64,000 nt of DNA from Siphonodentalium dalli (Eukaryota > Mollusca > Scaphopoda > Gadilida > Siphonodentaliidae): positions 220,677,982 to 220,741,981 of the forward strand of contig CP136063.1 of assembly GCA_032622095.1 (NCBI GenBank), given 5' to 3'. This document shows positions 12,301 through 21,952 of the stretch, piece after piece; position 1 is the first letter of the stretch, and each line of letters starts with the position of its first letter. Below the pieces are notes generated by a model. It saw only the letters and a list, made by a program, of their open reading frames with translations. It ran no database searches and was not told the DNA's origin. Both the position numbers and the translations under genes were made by a program.

Positions 12301-15300
12301 CCCCTAGCAACAAAGATTATATTGTTCAAACTTGAGTAACTGTAACAGCATTGTATGAGTGGAAGGTTTGCTTGTCCTATACATTTAATAATTTAATATC
12401 ATAAACTTACACAGAATAAAGCACTAAACTGTAATTGTTTGCCTGGATTTATAAATGTTTCCAGAAATTAGACTGGTGAAAGGGATACAGTTGTTGTCAT
12501 CATGTGACATAACCCTTCCGTGATTGGAGCTTCCTGAATTTTGCAAAAACCCTGTGCCAATGCATTATCTTATGTATGGGGGTCTCCCATAGGGAGCCTC
12601 GCATATATAAGAGAATACATTGGCCTAACTATATTTACCTGACCTTGTAAGTCAGTGCATTCTCTTATATATGCGACATTTATAAGAGAATGCTGTGGCA
12701 TATGCTCTTTAATGCTGCACCAACACAACTACCATCACGAAAGGGTTAATTAACACTCCCGTATGGAGCCTCACATGGACCCAAGCAGACGACAGTCATC
12801 AGTGCATTGTTCTCTCTGTCTGGGGCACCATAAAGGGTTAATATACCTGGGTGATCAGGGTTCACACTGTCGGCGGCCAAATTGGCCAATGTTTTTTCGA
12901 AAATGGCAAAAGAAACTTTCATTTGGCCAAAAAAGTTTTAAGGCTATGGTCAGCAATCACTTCTTAAATCATCAGATGTCAGTGAAACACTTACAGTAAT
13001 GCTCTAAATAATCGACCCCTTAACCACAGCAGAATTATGGGTAACTTTTCAGGATTTAGTCGGAAATATGGCTCAGTGAGAGCTTTCCGTTGAATGGCAA
13101 CAAGCCATATTTCCGACTAAATCCTGAAAATTTACCCATAATTCTGCTGTGGTTAAGGGGTCGATTATTTAGAAGATTTCTATAATTCGTTATCAGGCCA
13201 TCAGTGGTTGCTCAACTGTATCAAGTGACAATAGTCTACTGCTTTGTGGTTTCAAGATAAGACAATGTAGGTGAATCAGTGCTCATTTATGTTGATATAC
13301 ATGTATGTCACTGCCTGGACCTATTTCATTTTTTGTGGCTCCCATTTGTACACATTTCCATCATCACTTTTGTCCAACTCGAATTTGTTTTTGTGCGTTT
13401 TTCTTGATATTTTTGATTTAGTTTTATTGATTATCCCATATTTTGGTTTTACAATTTGGCCAAAGTTTCTGAGGCCAAAAAAATTCAGAAATGGCCAATA
13501 GAATTTTCCACCCAAGGAGAACCCTGATGGTGATGAAATCTCCCAATGAAGTCTTAGATTTACTCACTCATTATAAGTAATTACTCACTCATTATAAGTA
13601 ATTTACTCACTCATTATATGTGCTGAAGTTCCCTGTTGCATACTGTTCTATTCTCACATTCGTACTAGCAATTTTTTCATCACTATCCCTCTGAAAAATT
13701 AAGTCCAGATCAGTCACTGAAGTTAGATGATTGAAATTCTGATTATGATTAAGACATCTACTGTTTATGGGTAATGCAAAAATTGCCTTGGTTTTAATGT
13801 CACAAACAGGCATTGTTATTGGAACACTAGATCCATTTTAAAGTCAAGCATTAGGATCAATTATCATATCCAATCACAGAGAAGGACATTAAAGTGACAA
13901 TCAACCATTCAGTAGATATACTAATGCCAAGGTTGATTAATTTTATGTTTAGTGTCAATCGCCGCATTTGCTTTTTTGTCAGAAAATAACAAGGCATTTT
14001 AATCAAGTAATTGTTGGCACATGGTGCAATTCATTGGCGTGTCTGCACTGAAAATTTAGATAGTGCTCTGAGTCCCTAAATGAGTGATTTATTTGCATGA
14101 AATGAATGTCTAAAAGACTGATGGTAACCCTTATGTTGTTATAATTCGATTTTACTATATAAGTAATCAGAAACCTATCTAGAATGATTAATAATAAATA
14201 ATCACTCTGTTTCGCATTTAATTCTCATATTCAAAGATGGCACAAAGGATAAAATTAATTAACCATGGCCAAAGAAGGCAAAATTGAATGTTAACTCTTC
14301 CACGACTGAAGCTTCCTGAAATTTTGCGAAAACCATGTGCCAATGCTTTTCTTATATATGTGAGTCTCCCATAGGGATCAATCTCACATATATAAAAGAA
14401 AACATTAGCCTAACAATATTTACATTGACCTTGTAAGCCAGTGCATTCTCTTATATATGTGAGACTCCCTATGGCCAATGGGAGAGTCGCATATATAAGA
14501 GAATGCACTGGTGCAGGATCTTCAATGCTGCACCAGAAAAGCTGCCGTCATGAACCTCATGGAAGGGTTAAGTAAGCCTAAAACAGGACTGGGTGTACTA
14601 TTAATTTGCAGAGCCGTACCATGAGATGGATAAGGAGAGTATTGTCCATCTTGACAATTTTGAGGATATGGTATTTTCCATCAGCAGAAACGTACACCAT
14701 CGTGTAGATGTCCTGGGAGTCATTCCATCCAGATGGCAGCATCTCACTTTTGGTGACCTGGTCATCCTTTCCTGGAATCTGATATAAAATGGATATTACC
14801 TTGTGCACCAGTGTGCAGATTATATTTGAAAGCTCTTTCAAGTTTTATATCTTTGTTCTAATCAACCTGGCCGGGAAACTGATATATATTTTGACATTAA
14901 TCTCCAATCCAGCAAAATATGTTAAATATATTGCTTTGATATGAGTTTCACATGGACACATCTATTTTAGTCCTGAGAGGTATAAATTGGAATACATGTA
15001 TTTGGCGTAAAATAGTAAAAGTCATTGATTTAGACTCTCGGCAACTAACGACTGAAGAGAATGAGGGTATATAATGACATCACAATAGAAGACTTGACTG
15101 CAAAAAATAAATTCTCTGCAAAAATAATGTGCTAATGTATTAACTAAACATGTATAAACTATCAGAAAAATTATACCATATACATGTACAACAGACTATA
15201 GAAAAAGACAACGTGTTAGATTCGTAATGGATTTGGAACGTATTCTTGGAGGATATATGGATGTTTTAATTCGAGAGATTCACATAATATAACGGACCTT

Positions 15301-18300
15301 AGTAATGGCAAAAATTTTGCATATTCCGTGACATTAGGACAACTTCTTTCGATAAGGCCGAATGATCAGAAAATTTAAGGCACGCAACTTGAATTATGTT
15401 TCCCATGCTGTTATACCTGTAAGGGTAAATTCAGATCATAGGCAAAAAAGAAATTCGACCACTGCAGACTTCAGTACAACTTTAGTTTTCCAGGAACTAA
15501 GAGCAGAAGATGCGAAAGACCTGGAAAATGTGCAGCCATACAGACTAGCTGGTACAGAAAACAATGTCGGAAGACAGACAACAAACATCTGGAAAACAAA
15601 ATGGACAACACAAAACAGAAAGGTAAAGAAAAATCCAGAAGTGAAAATGATATTACAGGAATAAAATCTCAGCGTGATGTTGCAAATGAACCAGAAAACG
15701 AAAATCATCAAGAGCTCAGTAAGTGGATTACAGAACAACTATTATATTGAAAAGCGTGTTTTAACACAAACATAGATACATAATTTGAATATAAAACTAC
15801 AGAGCCACTGGAGAAATGCTGACTAGATATTTTCAATAAAAAGCACACAACAATGAAAGTGTCAATGACACTGTAGCTCAACTTGGAAAGGGAATAATTT
15901 AATGTATTACAGTCAATGGAGCGATTAGGAATGTGCAAAGTTGAATGTCTAATACTAGTTTATAGACATGAAGAGAAAAGTAAAATCCAAGATGGCTGCT
16001 GGCGGCCATGTTTTCGGCCGAATGACCCCAAAATGATTGTATTCCATCTACATGTCATCGTTAACATCCATGACAAATTTTATGACGATCAGACTAAAGG
16101 TACGACCTGTAGCCTATGCTAAAGAATTTAGTCATACAAAGAGTAAAATCCAATATTAACAACCATGACAAATTTCATGATGATCAGACGAACAGTACGA
16201 CCTGTGGCCCATGGCGGCCATGTTTTTTGTCCGAATGACCCCAAAAAGACTCGTTCACATTTACATTCCAATTTCAACAGCCATGACAAATTTTATGATG
16301 ATCAGACTAAATGTACGACCTGTAGCCCGTGCTAAAGGATTTAGTCATACAAAGAGTAAAATCAAAGATGGCTGCTGGCGGCCATGTTTTTCTGCCGAAT
16401 GACCCCAAAATTACTCGTTCCCATTTACATTCCAATTTCAACAGCCATGACAAATTTTATGATGATCAGACTAAAGGTACGACCTGTAGCCCGTGCTAAA
16501 GGATTTAGTCATACAAAGAGTAAAATCAAAGATGGCTGCTGGCGGCCATGTTTTTCTGCCGAATGACCCCAAAATGACTCGTTCCCATCTACATGTCATT
16601 ATTAACATTCACGACAAATTTTATGATGATCAGACTAAAGGTACAACCTGTAGCCCGTGCTAAAGGATTTAGTCATACAAAGAGTAAAATCCAAGATGGC
16701 TGCTGGCGACCATGTTTTTTGGCCGAATGACCCCAAAATTACTCGTTCCCATCTACATGTCATTGTTAACATCCATGACAAATTTTATGATGATCAGACG
16801 AACAGTACGACCTGTGGCCCGTGCTAATGGATTAAATTTTGAAATCAAAGATGGCCACTGGCGGCCATGTTTATTGGCCGAATGACCCCAAAATGACTCG
16901 TTCCCATCTACATTCCAATTTCAACAGCCATGACAAATTTTATGATGATCAGACTAAAGGTACGGCCTGTAGCCCGTGCTAAAGGATTTAGTCATACAAA
17001 GAGTAAAATCCAAGATGGCTGCTGGCGGCCATGTTTTTTGGCCGATTGACCCCAAAATGACTCGTTCCCATCTACATGTCATTATTAACATTCTTGACAA
17101 ATTTTATGATGATCAGACTAAAAGTAGGACCTGTAGCCCGTGCTAAAGGATTTAGTCATACAAAGAGTAAAATCCAAGATGGCTGCTGGCGGCCATGTTT
17201 TTTGGCCGAATGACCCCAAAATTACTCGTTCCCATTTACATGTCAATATTAACATCCATGACAAATTTGATGATGATCAGACTAAAGGTACGACCTGTAG
17301 CCCGTGCTAAAGAATTTAGTCATACAAAGAGTAAAATCCAAGAAGGCTGCTGGCCGCCATGTTTTTTGGCCGAATGACCCCAAAATTACTCGTTCCCATC
17401 TACATGTCAATATTAACATCCATGACAAATTTCATGATGATCAGACGAACAGTACGACCTGTGGCCCGTGCTAATGGATTGAATTTTGAAATCCAAGATG
17501 GCCGCTGGCGGCCATGTTTTTTGTCCGAATGACCCCAAAATGACTCGTTCCCATCTACATTCCAATTTCAACAGCCATGACAAATTTTATGATGATCGGA
17601 CTAAAGGTACGACCTGTAGCCCGTGCTAAAGGATTTAGTCATACAAAGAGTGAAATCAAAGATGCCTGCTGGCGGCCATGTTTTTGGGCCAAATGACCCC
17701 AAAATGACTCGTTCCCATCTACATGTCATTATTAACATTCTTGACAAATTTTATGATGATCAGACTAAAAGTACGACCTGTAGCCCGTGCTAAAGAATTT
17801 AGTCATACAAAGAGTAAAATCCAAGATGGCTGCTGGCGGCCATGTTTTTGGGCCGAATGACCCCAAAATTACTCGTTCCCATCTACATGTCAATATTAAC
17901 ATCCATGACAAATTTCATGACGATCAGACAAACAGTACGCCCTGTAGCCCGTGCTAATGGATTGAATTTTGAAATGCAAGATGGCCACTGGCGGCCATGT
18001 ATTTTTACCGAATGACCCCAAAATTAATTAATCATTCTGGTCTAAATGTTGATGTCAACAGCTATGACAAATTTCATAATGATCCGACCAAAGGTACGAC
18101 CTGTAGACTGCATTGTTGACGCTTTACGTACACACGTACACACGTACACACGGACGACGGACGACAAAGCCATGGCAATAGCTCAAACTTTACAAAGTAA
18201 AGTTGAGCTAAAAATGGAAAGATATGACTATAATGAACAGCAGAGTACAAAAGATGGAAACAACAATAAGAAAGATCGAGAGAAGATCAGAAAATTTTGA

Positions 18301-21300
18301 AGAAAAATTAGCCTAATAGGGAAGGGAGAATTATTGCATACAATATTATCAAGGAAAGTTTAGACTGTAGCCGAGGCTGATTTTCAGTTACTGCAAAGAG
18401 AGAAAACTCTAATCTGATAATATGCACATCTGCTACCTTGATGCATATCATGGAATGTTTTGTATATTTTTTTCAAGTTTTGAATGTGAGAATGACTCTC
18501 TGGTTTGGATATTCAGATGGAATAACTCTTCAATAATGAATCAATATCCAAGAAGTGTTTGTTGTGTAATTAGTAATATATTTGTATTCAAACCATAGTT
18601 GGGCCACTTGTCTCACAGATACTAGTAGATAAAGTTTAATTGCCAATGTTATTCAGGGATTTTAAAGGGGTTATTAAGGAAAGGGTCTATTGGCCCTTTC
18701 AAGAATCCTAGTCCAACAAATTAGACGGGTCCGTGAAGATTCGGCATTTCTCAGCGACAGTATTTCCAGGCCAAGGAGGGTTTGATTGAAATAAGTTTCA
18801 ATTGCTCATCATGCCGACTACAAAACATGTCAGCCTTTTCAGTCAAGACGTTGGTTCATAGACTGTACATTCAAATAGTAGGCAAGCCATTTGGAAATAA
18901 TGCACAGTTGCTGTCAATCAACTGCTTTGTGAAAGACGGTGACAAGAAGCAGTTCCCGATGGTGTTCGCTCTAATGACACGACGACAGAAAGTAGACTAT
19001 AGCGCCGTACTGACCGCCATTATAGAGAAACTGGACGGCCCACCTATGGTGGAAACGTTCATAATGGACTACGAATATGGTATGTGTTCTTATCTGTTTC
19101 TCAATAAAAAATCAAATTATACACTGACTTTTCTCAACAACAAAATGGCATGTGCTATCGTTTTTTTAAAATTTTATTATATACCGGTGTAATAATAAGT
19201 AATAAACGCTCTTTATAAGATATAAGTTAAACAAATGGTTAATGTGTTTACACATATTTTAATAAACAACTCATTCTTCACAACATATGGTTAATAACAC
19301 ATATAATAAAAATATATAAATAATATATAATAAACAATTCGTTCTTCATTTCAGTTCTATCATTCTACACGCTGGTGCCAATTCTTCAACTTGAAGCAGC
19401 CCATGTAGAAATTGCCGTTGCAGCCAGGGATCTCGAGACAGACGTGAGGAAGAAATACACAGAAATAGTCAAATAGATACGAAGATCAGCGACCTATATG
19501 GGCAAAATACCGAGAAGAGGACATCAGAACATCGGAATTCCTACAAGAAGTGACCAAGATCTACAGAATCGGCAAGGCAAAGAAATAAGAAGACAAGACG
19601 ACAACAAGACAAGAAGATAACAAGACAAGACTATTAGTTGATTTTGTATGTTTCAAATAAAGAATGCCGGTTATAAATGTATTTTAAATTGTTTTGTTTG
19701 TATTTCTGTTACACCTTATGTTATCAGCTTGTGTAAATATGTTTCATCCATTCTAATAAGTCTAATAAAATATGTCATTACTAAAAATGAGTTAATCAAG
19801 ACCCTATAATCCCTCTAATTAGTTGTTATTGTTACAACAAAGAATAAGTGTGCACACAAGCTTAGTCCCACATAAGCCGTAATCCCCAAGCCGTAATCCC
19901 TCCACTAATTAGTTAGATCAAACGACTGGCCGAATCTTCCCCGCCGAATCTTCCCTGCCGAATCTTCCCTCCGCCGAAAAATACATGGCCGAAACTTCCC
20001 TCCGCCGAATCTTCCCGTTCCCAATTAGACTATTCGGATTAATACATATTTTAATATTTGGACATTTACGATTGTATTAATCCTTAAATGTCCAAATATT
20101 AAAATTCCTATTAATCCGAAAGTCTAATTTGTTGGACTAAAGAATCCCGGGGTTAGCCCCTTAATGATGGATTTTTTTAAATTGTGATTAATGATGGAAT
20201 TTATTGGGGCCCTACTATATGCAGCAAGTCCCCGGTAAACGCAGCAAGTCCCTGGTAAATGCAGCAAGTCCCTCACACCTAGGGTGGATTAGTGGAGTTG
20301 TTGAGGAGTTTAATCAGTGTTTTATTATCCATTTGATTTATGATCTGTGGCAGTTGATTAGAATTGATTGGAAATCTTTATCCCTTTATAATTATTTAAG
20401 ATGTGTATTTTGTAGATTTTTATATATAAAATAAAATAGTTTTTCTAAGTTTTATTAAGTTGCTATTTCTTTTATTCTACTTACTATTTAATATAATTTA
20501 ATATGATTTATATATTTTTTTAATATTCCTGTTTTCACTGCGTAAATCACTGAACAGGTGTTTGTTTTTGTAGGACAAAGGAACTTTCTGGGAGTTTCTC
20601 CTTTGAAGATTTGTTTGTTTTCACTGCGTAAACACATGTCGGTGATTAATTATCGCTGAACAGGTGTTTGTTTTTGTAGGACAAAGGAACTTTCTGGGAG
20701 TTTCTCCTTTGAAGCGCATTTGAAGATTTGTTTGTTTTCTTAACCAGACTGAATAATTATCAACCAGTGTTATTTCAAGATTCAGCTCACGTCTGAGATG
20801 GCATGTTGTGTATTTAATCAAATGTATATTTAAGCTGCAACTAAGATTTCAGAAATCATAACCAATCTTAGAATTTATACAATGCGTCTTACTGATCCTG
20901 ATCAATTCCCTTCAATAATCTATCAGTATTACGATCAAATTAAAGCCCTGTGATTAAAGCCCTTTGCAATCAGCCCCTCCACTGATTAAACATATCGTTG
21001 TGTAAACATGCACGCATGACTAAGTTAACCGCCGTAATCCACCCTAGGTGTGAGGGACTTGCTGCATTTACCAGGGACTTGCTGCATTTACCGGGGACTT
21101 GCTGCATATCCAGGGACTTGCTGCATATAGTAGAACCGATTTATTGACAAGGTCTCTCAGTTGGTTAGTTTACTCTGATGAAAATGTTTCAACTTGGGAG
21201 TAAGCCTACTTGAGAGTCAGGAATACAAAATATATTGGACGTAACCAAAATCTTAACGATAACACCCATTTCCACATTACCAAATGAATAGGTATGTGTG

Positions 21301-21530
21301 TTAATAGAGGATTTTTATCAGAATGTTCAACCAGTGACAAGACAATTACCAAATTGAAATTATTCAATTTCTGAATGAATATCCTGTATCCTCACATTTT
21401 CGCCAACGCCGATGCATTTATAATGATTTGAAGTCAGGCTCCAATGGACTAAACACACTATAGCATCAGTCTTATCCTTGAAATATGATTTCACGCTTTC
21501 AAAAAGAAGTTCCAGACCAATGTGTGTCAT
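6328..21530 (-). CDS. PSMF1: PSMF1 (proteasome inhibitor PI31), complete, 7 coding exons
   Basis: Joined complement exons 21396-21530, 14620-14778, 13611-13738, 10328-10528, 7906-8061, 7279-7338 and 6328-6379 total 891 nt (296 aa plus stop); all phases agree and all introns are GT-AG. The family binds the 20S proteasome and modulates its activity and assembly; its N-terminal FP domain pairs with the F-box protein FBXO7. Seen here: an N-terminal FP-like half (about residues 1-145, with VHW, IGVGEN, MLPSGWND and VTDLDL in the expected order), a low-complexity linker, and a Pro/Gly-rich C-terminal half with DPLRVPPRRPP, GRGDLDPL, GGMFMDPM, GAVPPGARFDPFGP and PDPDHMRPPGYDD. Length is slightly above the roughly 270 aa of vertebrate PI31. 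The last three residues are M-F-M, where human PI31 ends M-Y-L. The first ATG of exon 1 is chosen because it aligns with the family start. Shares a short promoter region with PIK3C3. Confidence 0.95.
6380..7278. other. PSMF1 intron 6
   Basis: Holds a fragment at 6607-6790 of the Helentron-like family (AGAGGACTATAGTAATGACC) and, at 7146-7270, the segment duplicated at 3453-3573. No other feature recognised. Confidence 0.55.
7279..7338 (-). CDS. PSMF1: PSMF1 coding exon 6
   Basis: Residues 260-280, a 60-nt exon reading GAVPPGARFDPFGPPGTAP. Acceptor TTCTTAG|AGG, donor CTGG|GTAAGT. The intron next to this donor has a second copy near 3453-3573. Confidence 0.96.
7339..7905. other. PSMF1 intron 5, nothing recognised
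   Basis: 567 bp of AT-rich sequence with a short (CAA)n run near 7500; no repeat ends or coding signal seen. Confidence 0.5.
7906..8061 (-). CDS. PSMF1: PSMF1 coding exon 5
   Basis: Residues 208-260. Acceptor GATTCTAG|GGA, donor CCCAG|GTAAGG. Contains GRGDLDPL, HGGMFMDPMRGGM and DPSAGLPGRLP, the conserved C-terminal signature of PI31. Confidence 0.96.
8224..8365. repeat. Two-copy direct repeat
   Basis: About 68 bp around GGCATACTGCCTAGTGTGGG is present twice in tandem, differing by small indels, just outside the hAT-like element at 8379. Confidence 0.7.
8379..9493. mobile_element. Non-autonomous hAT-like transposon
   Basis: Ends TAGGGGTGTAACGATG and (reverse complement) TAGGGGTGTAACAATACAT. 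Flanks TTCCTCAG and ATACTCAG match at 6 of 8 bases and fit the hAT nTnnnnAn pattern. No transposase frame. Confidence 0.75.
9502..9815. repeat. Dispersed repeat with internal duplication
   Basis: AAAGATGAATGACTCTAGAA (9507) recurs diverged at 9669, each followed by an ACTCAATTGAATGT block. It ends in GGACAGACGGACC, as expected for a tandem-repeat element of the Helentron/pearl type. Confidence 0.5.
9816..10327. other. Rest of PSMF1 intron 4, nothing recognised
   Basis: AT-rich sequence with an 11-C run near 10198-10208. No gene or repeat end seen. Confidence 0.45.
10328..10528 (-). CDS. PSMF1: PSMF1 coding exon 4
   Basis: Residues 141-208. Acceptor TTCACAG|AGC, donor CTG|GTTCGT. Starts AFKDIEIFNKQMMKEV (end of the FP domain), passes through a Ser/Arg/Gln-rich linker and ends EDPLRVPPRRPP...GPPDW, the start of the proline-rich half. 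Confidence 0.93.
10529..12512. other. PSMF1 intron 3, left part
   Basis: Contains an (AT)n tract at about 10667-10682, a ~65-bp hairpin at about 10706-10772 (ACATTGATGGAAATAGCTCT and its complement), a right-end fragment of the TGGCACTGAAAGG element at 10800-10856, and a weak inverted pair TTTATCCCA.AGGGTTAA at 11520 and 12058. No coding exon recognised. Confidence 0.5.
12513..12745. mobile_element. TTAA-type hairpin MITE
   Basis: Left end CCCTTCCGTGATTGGAGC (target ATAA, one base off TTAA); right end ...CATCACGAAAGGG then TTAA at 12746-12749. Two hairpin modules at about 12550-12628 and 12652-12710. Confidence 0.65.
12856..13526. mobile_element. hAT-like element containing a nested MITE
   Basis: Ends CAGGGTTCACACTG and (reverse complement) CAGGGTTCTCCTTGG. 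Flanks TGGGTGAT and ATGGTGAT share 6 of 8 bases. Subterminal GGCCAA repeats occur at both ends. The Tc1/mariner-type MITE at 12994 is nested inside. Confidence 0.6.
12994..13172. mobile_element. Tc1/mariner-superfamily (pogo-like) MITE, copy 3, right end truncated
   Basis: Begins CAGTAATGCTCTAAATAATC after TA and contains both long arms, but the terminal GCATTACTG is missing at the right (ends TTATTTAGAAG). Confidence 0.75.
13611..13738 (-). CDS. PSMF1: PSMF1 coding exon 3
   Basis: Residues 99-141. Starts NFNHLTSVTDLDL after an AATCAG acceptor and ends in phase 2 at GA|GTGAGT. This donor is preferred because it is a strong consensus and restores frame with exon 4 (GA+A, Glu). Less conserved than the flanking exons. 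Confidence 0.88.
14295..14567. mobile_element. TTAA-flanked hairpin MITE
   Basis: TTAA at 14291-14294 and 14568-14571. Left end CTCTTCCACGACTGAAGC, right end CATGGAAGGG. Two hairpin modules at about 14338-14408 and 14438-14511. It ends about 50 bp from the PSMF1 exon 2 donor. Confidence 0.7.
14620..14778 (-). CDS. PSMF1: PSMF1 coding exon 2
   Basis: Residues 46-98, phase 0 to phase 0. Acceptor TATATCAG|ATT, donor ATG|GTACGG. Contains SEMLPSGWNDSQDIYTMVY, which aligns with the central FP-domain strands of PI31. Confidence 0.95.
14779..15873. other. PSMF1 intron 1, proximal part
   Basis: A frame of about 100 codons at 15362-15664 (Lys/Asn-rich, no known domain) is not supported as a gene; it may be a retroelement fragment. 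Nothing else recognised. Confidence 0.4.
15874..18211. mobile_element. Helentron/pearl-like element with 13-copy ~163-bp satellite core
   Basis: Left end TGTAGCTCAACTTGG. The core has about 13 tandem units of 157-170 bp (marker GGCGGCCATGTTTT at about 16001, 16214, 16376, 16546 and on to 17995), then a short (CGTACACA)n / ACGGACG microsatellite, then a terminal hairpin GCTCAA...TTGAGC at 18181-18210. This layout (end, tandem core, ACGG-like microsatellite, hairpin) is that described for pearl/HINE elements of molluscs. No Rep/helicase frame. Confidence 0.65.
18665..20170. mobile_element. Decayed MULE-type DNA transposon
   Basis: Inverted ends: TAGTCCAACAAATTAGAC at 18709-18726 and its complement at 20122-20139. 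The right end also folds on itself (20022-20130, TTTGGACATTTA with its complement). Between are a transposase fragment (18782) and a run of GCCGAATCTTCCCT-type short repeats at about 19930-20010. Confidence 0.6.
18782..19192 (+). pseudogene. MULE transposase fragment
   Basis: About 136 codons. The middle reads FGNNAQLLSINCFVKDGD, QFPMVFALMTRRQKVDYSAV and ETFIMDYE, the pattern of the MULE transposase core seen in many animal elements. Zinc-binding N-terminal and C-terminal parts are missing. Another short open piece at about 19373-19477 (LEAAHVEIAVAARDLETDV) may be a downstream remnant. Confidence 0.6.
20200..21140. mobile_element. Inverted-repeat element with GCAGCAAGTCCC subrepeats
   Basis: Ends CTACTATATGCAGCAAGTCC and complement enclose ~940 bp. 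Each arm has three or four GCAGCAAGTCCC units followed by TCACACCTAGGGTGGATTA. The interior has a ~110-bp direct duplication (AGGACAAAGGAACTTTCTGG at about 20572 and 20679). No transposase. It ends ~255 bp from PSMF1 exon 1. Confidence 0.65.
21396..21530 (-). CDS. PSMF1: PSMF1 coding exon 1
   Basis: Residues 1-45. Starts MTHIGLELLFESV and contains DAIVCLVHW and CIGVGEN, matching the start of the PI31 FP domain. Ends in phase 0 at an AAT|GTGAGG donor. Shorter than most ORF cutoffs but clearly coding by similarity. Confidence 0.93.
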
Positions 21531-21881
21531 TTTACGATAAAATATCTGCAGTTTCGTTATTCACTCAATTCTGGGTTTTTCCCAATCGATGTATACACTG
21601 AGATACTTATTACTCAATCCTTATTCAAGTTATTGCCTGAAAAATTATTGATAATGTTTAACGAAATTGACTAAGTTAATTAACATCTTGTATTAAAATA
21701 GTTTAAATTGTTCATTATGTTATTTAAAATGATATATATCGTAAGATAAATAACAATAAATTAACGTAAATAAAATAATGTTTTCGTTCCGTCTCCAAGT
21801 TAACGATTTTTACCAATCAGTAATTGGTAAACAAAGAGGAAATGAAATTTTTATTTTGAGAATGATTTTTTATTCCAAATA
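21531..21881. promoter_or_regulatory. Candidate bidirectional promoter and 5' UTRs of PSMF1 and PIK3C3
   Basis: Only 351 bp lie between the two divergent ATGs. The stretch is AT-rich, with no CpG-rich core. An NF-Y-type box CCAATCAG at 21813-21820 is followed by an inverted one (ATTGG, 21823-21827), giving facing CCAAT boxes about 55-70 bp before the PIK3C3 ATG; another CCAAT lies near 21582, on the PSMF1 side. No clear TATA box can be assigned. An untranslated first exon further away cannot be excluded for either gene. Confidence 0.55.
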
Positions 21882-21952
21882 ATGTCAAACGCGTCAGATA
21901 GGTTCTGTTATTTATACAGTTCTGATTTAGACGAAGACATAGAAATAAAAAT
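21882..21952 (+). CDS. PIK3C3: PIK3C3 coding exon 1
   Basis: Residues 1-24: MSNASDRF then [15 protein letters not shown], aligning with the family's YIYSCDLD start. Phase-2 donor AT|GTAATA. Only 23 codons, recognised by similarity and by its phase match with exon 2. Confidence 0.9.

Noticed and set aside
15362-15664. 100-codon plus-strand frame in PSMF1 intron 1
   Set aside because: No domain, skewed Lys/Asn/Thr composition, no splice or promoter support; the opposite strand is equally open.
16211-17377. Several 60-codon frames with near-identical sequence (MFFCRMTPKLLVPIY type)
   Set aside because: They are translations of successive satellite monomers, each closed by a stop in every unit; not a tandem gene family.
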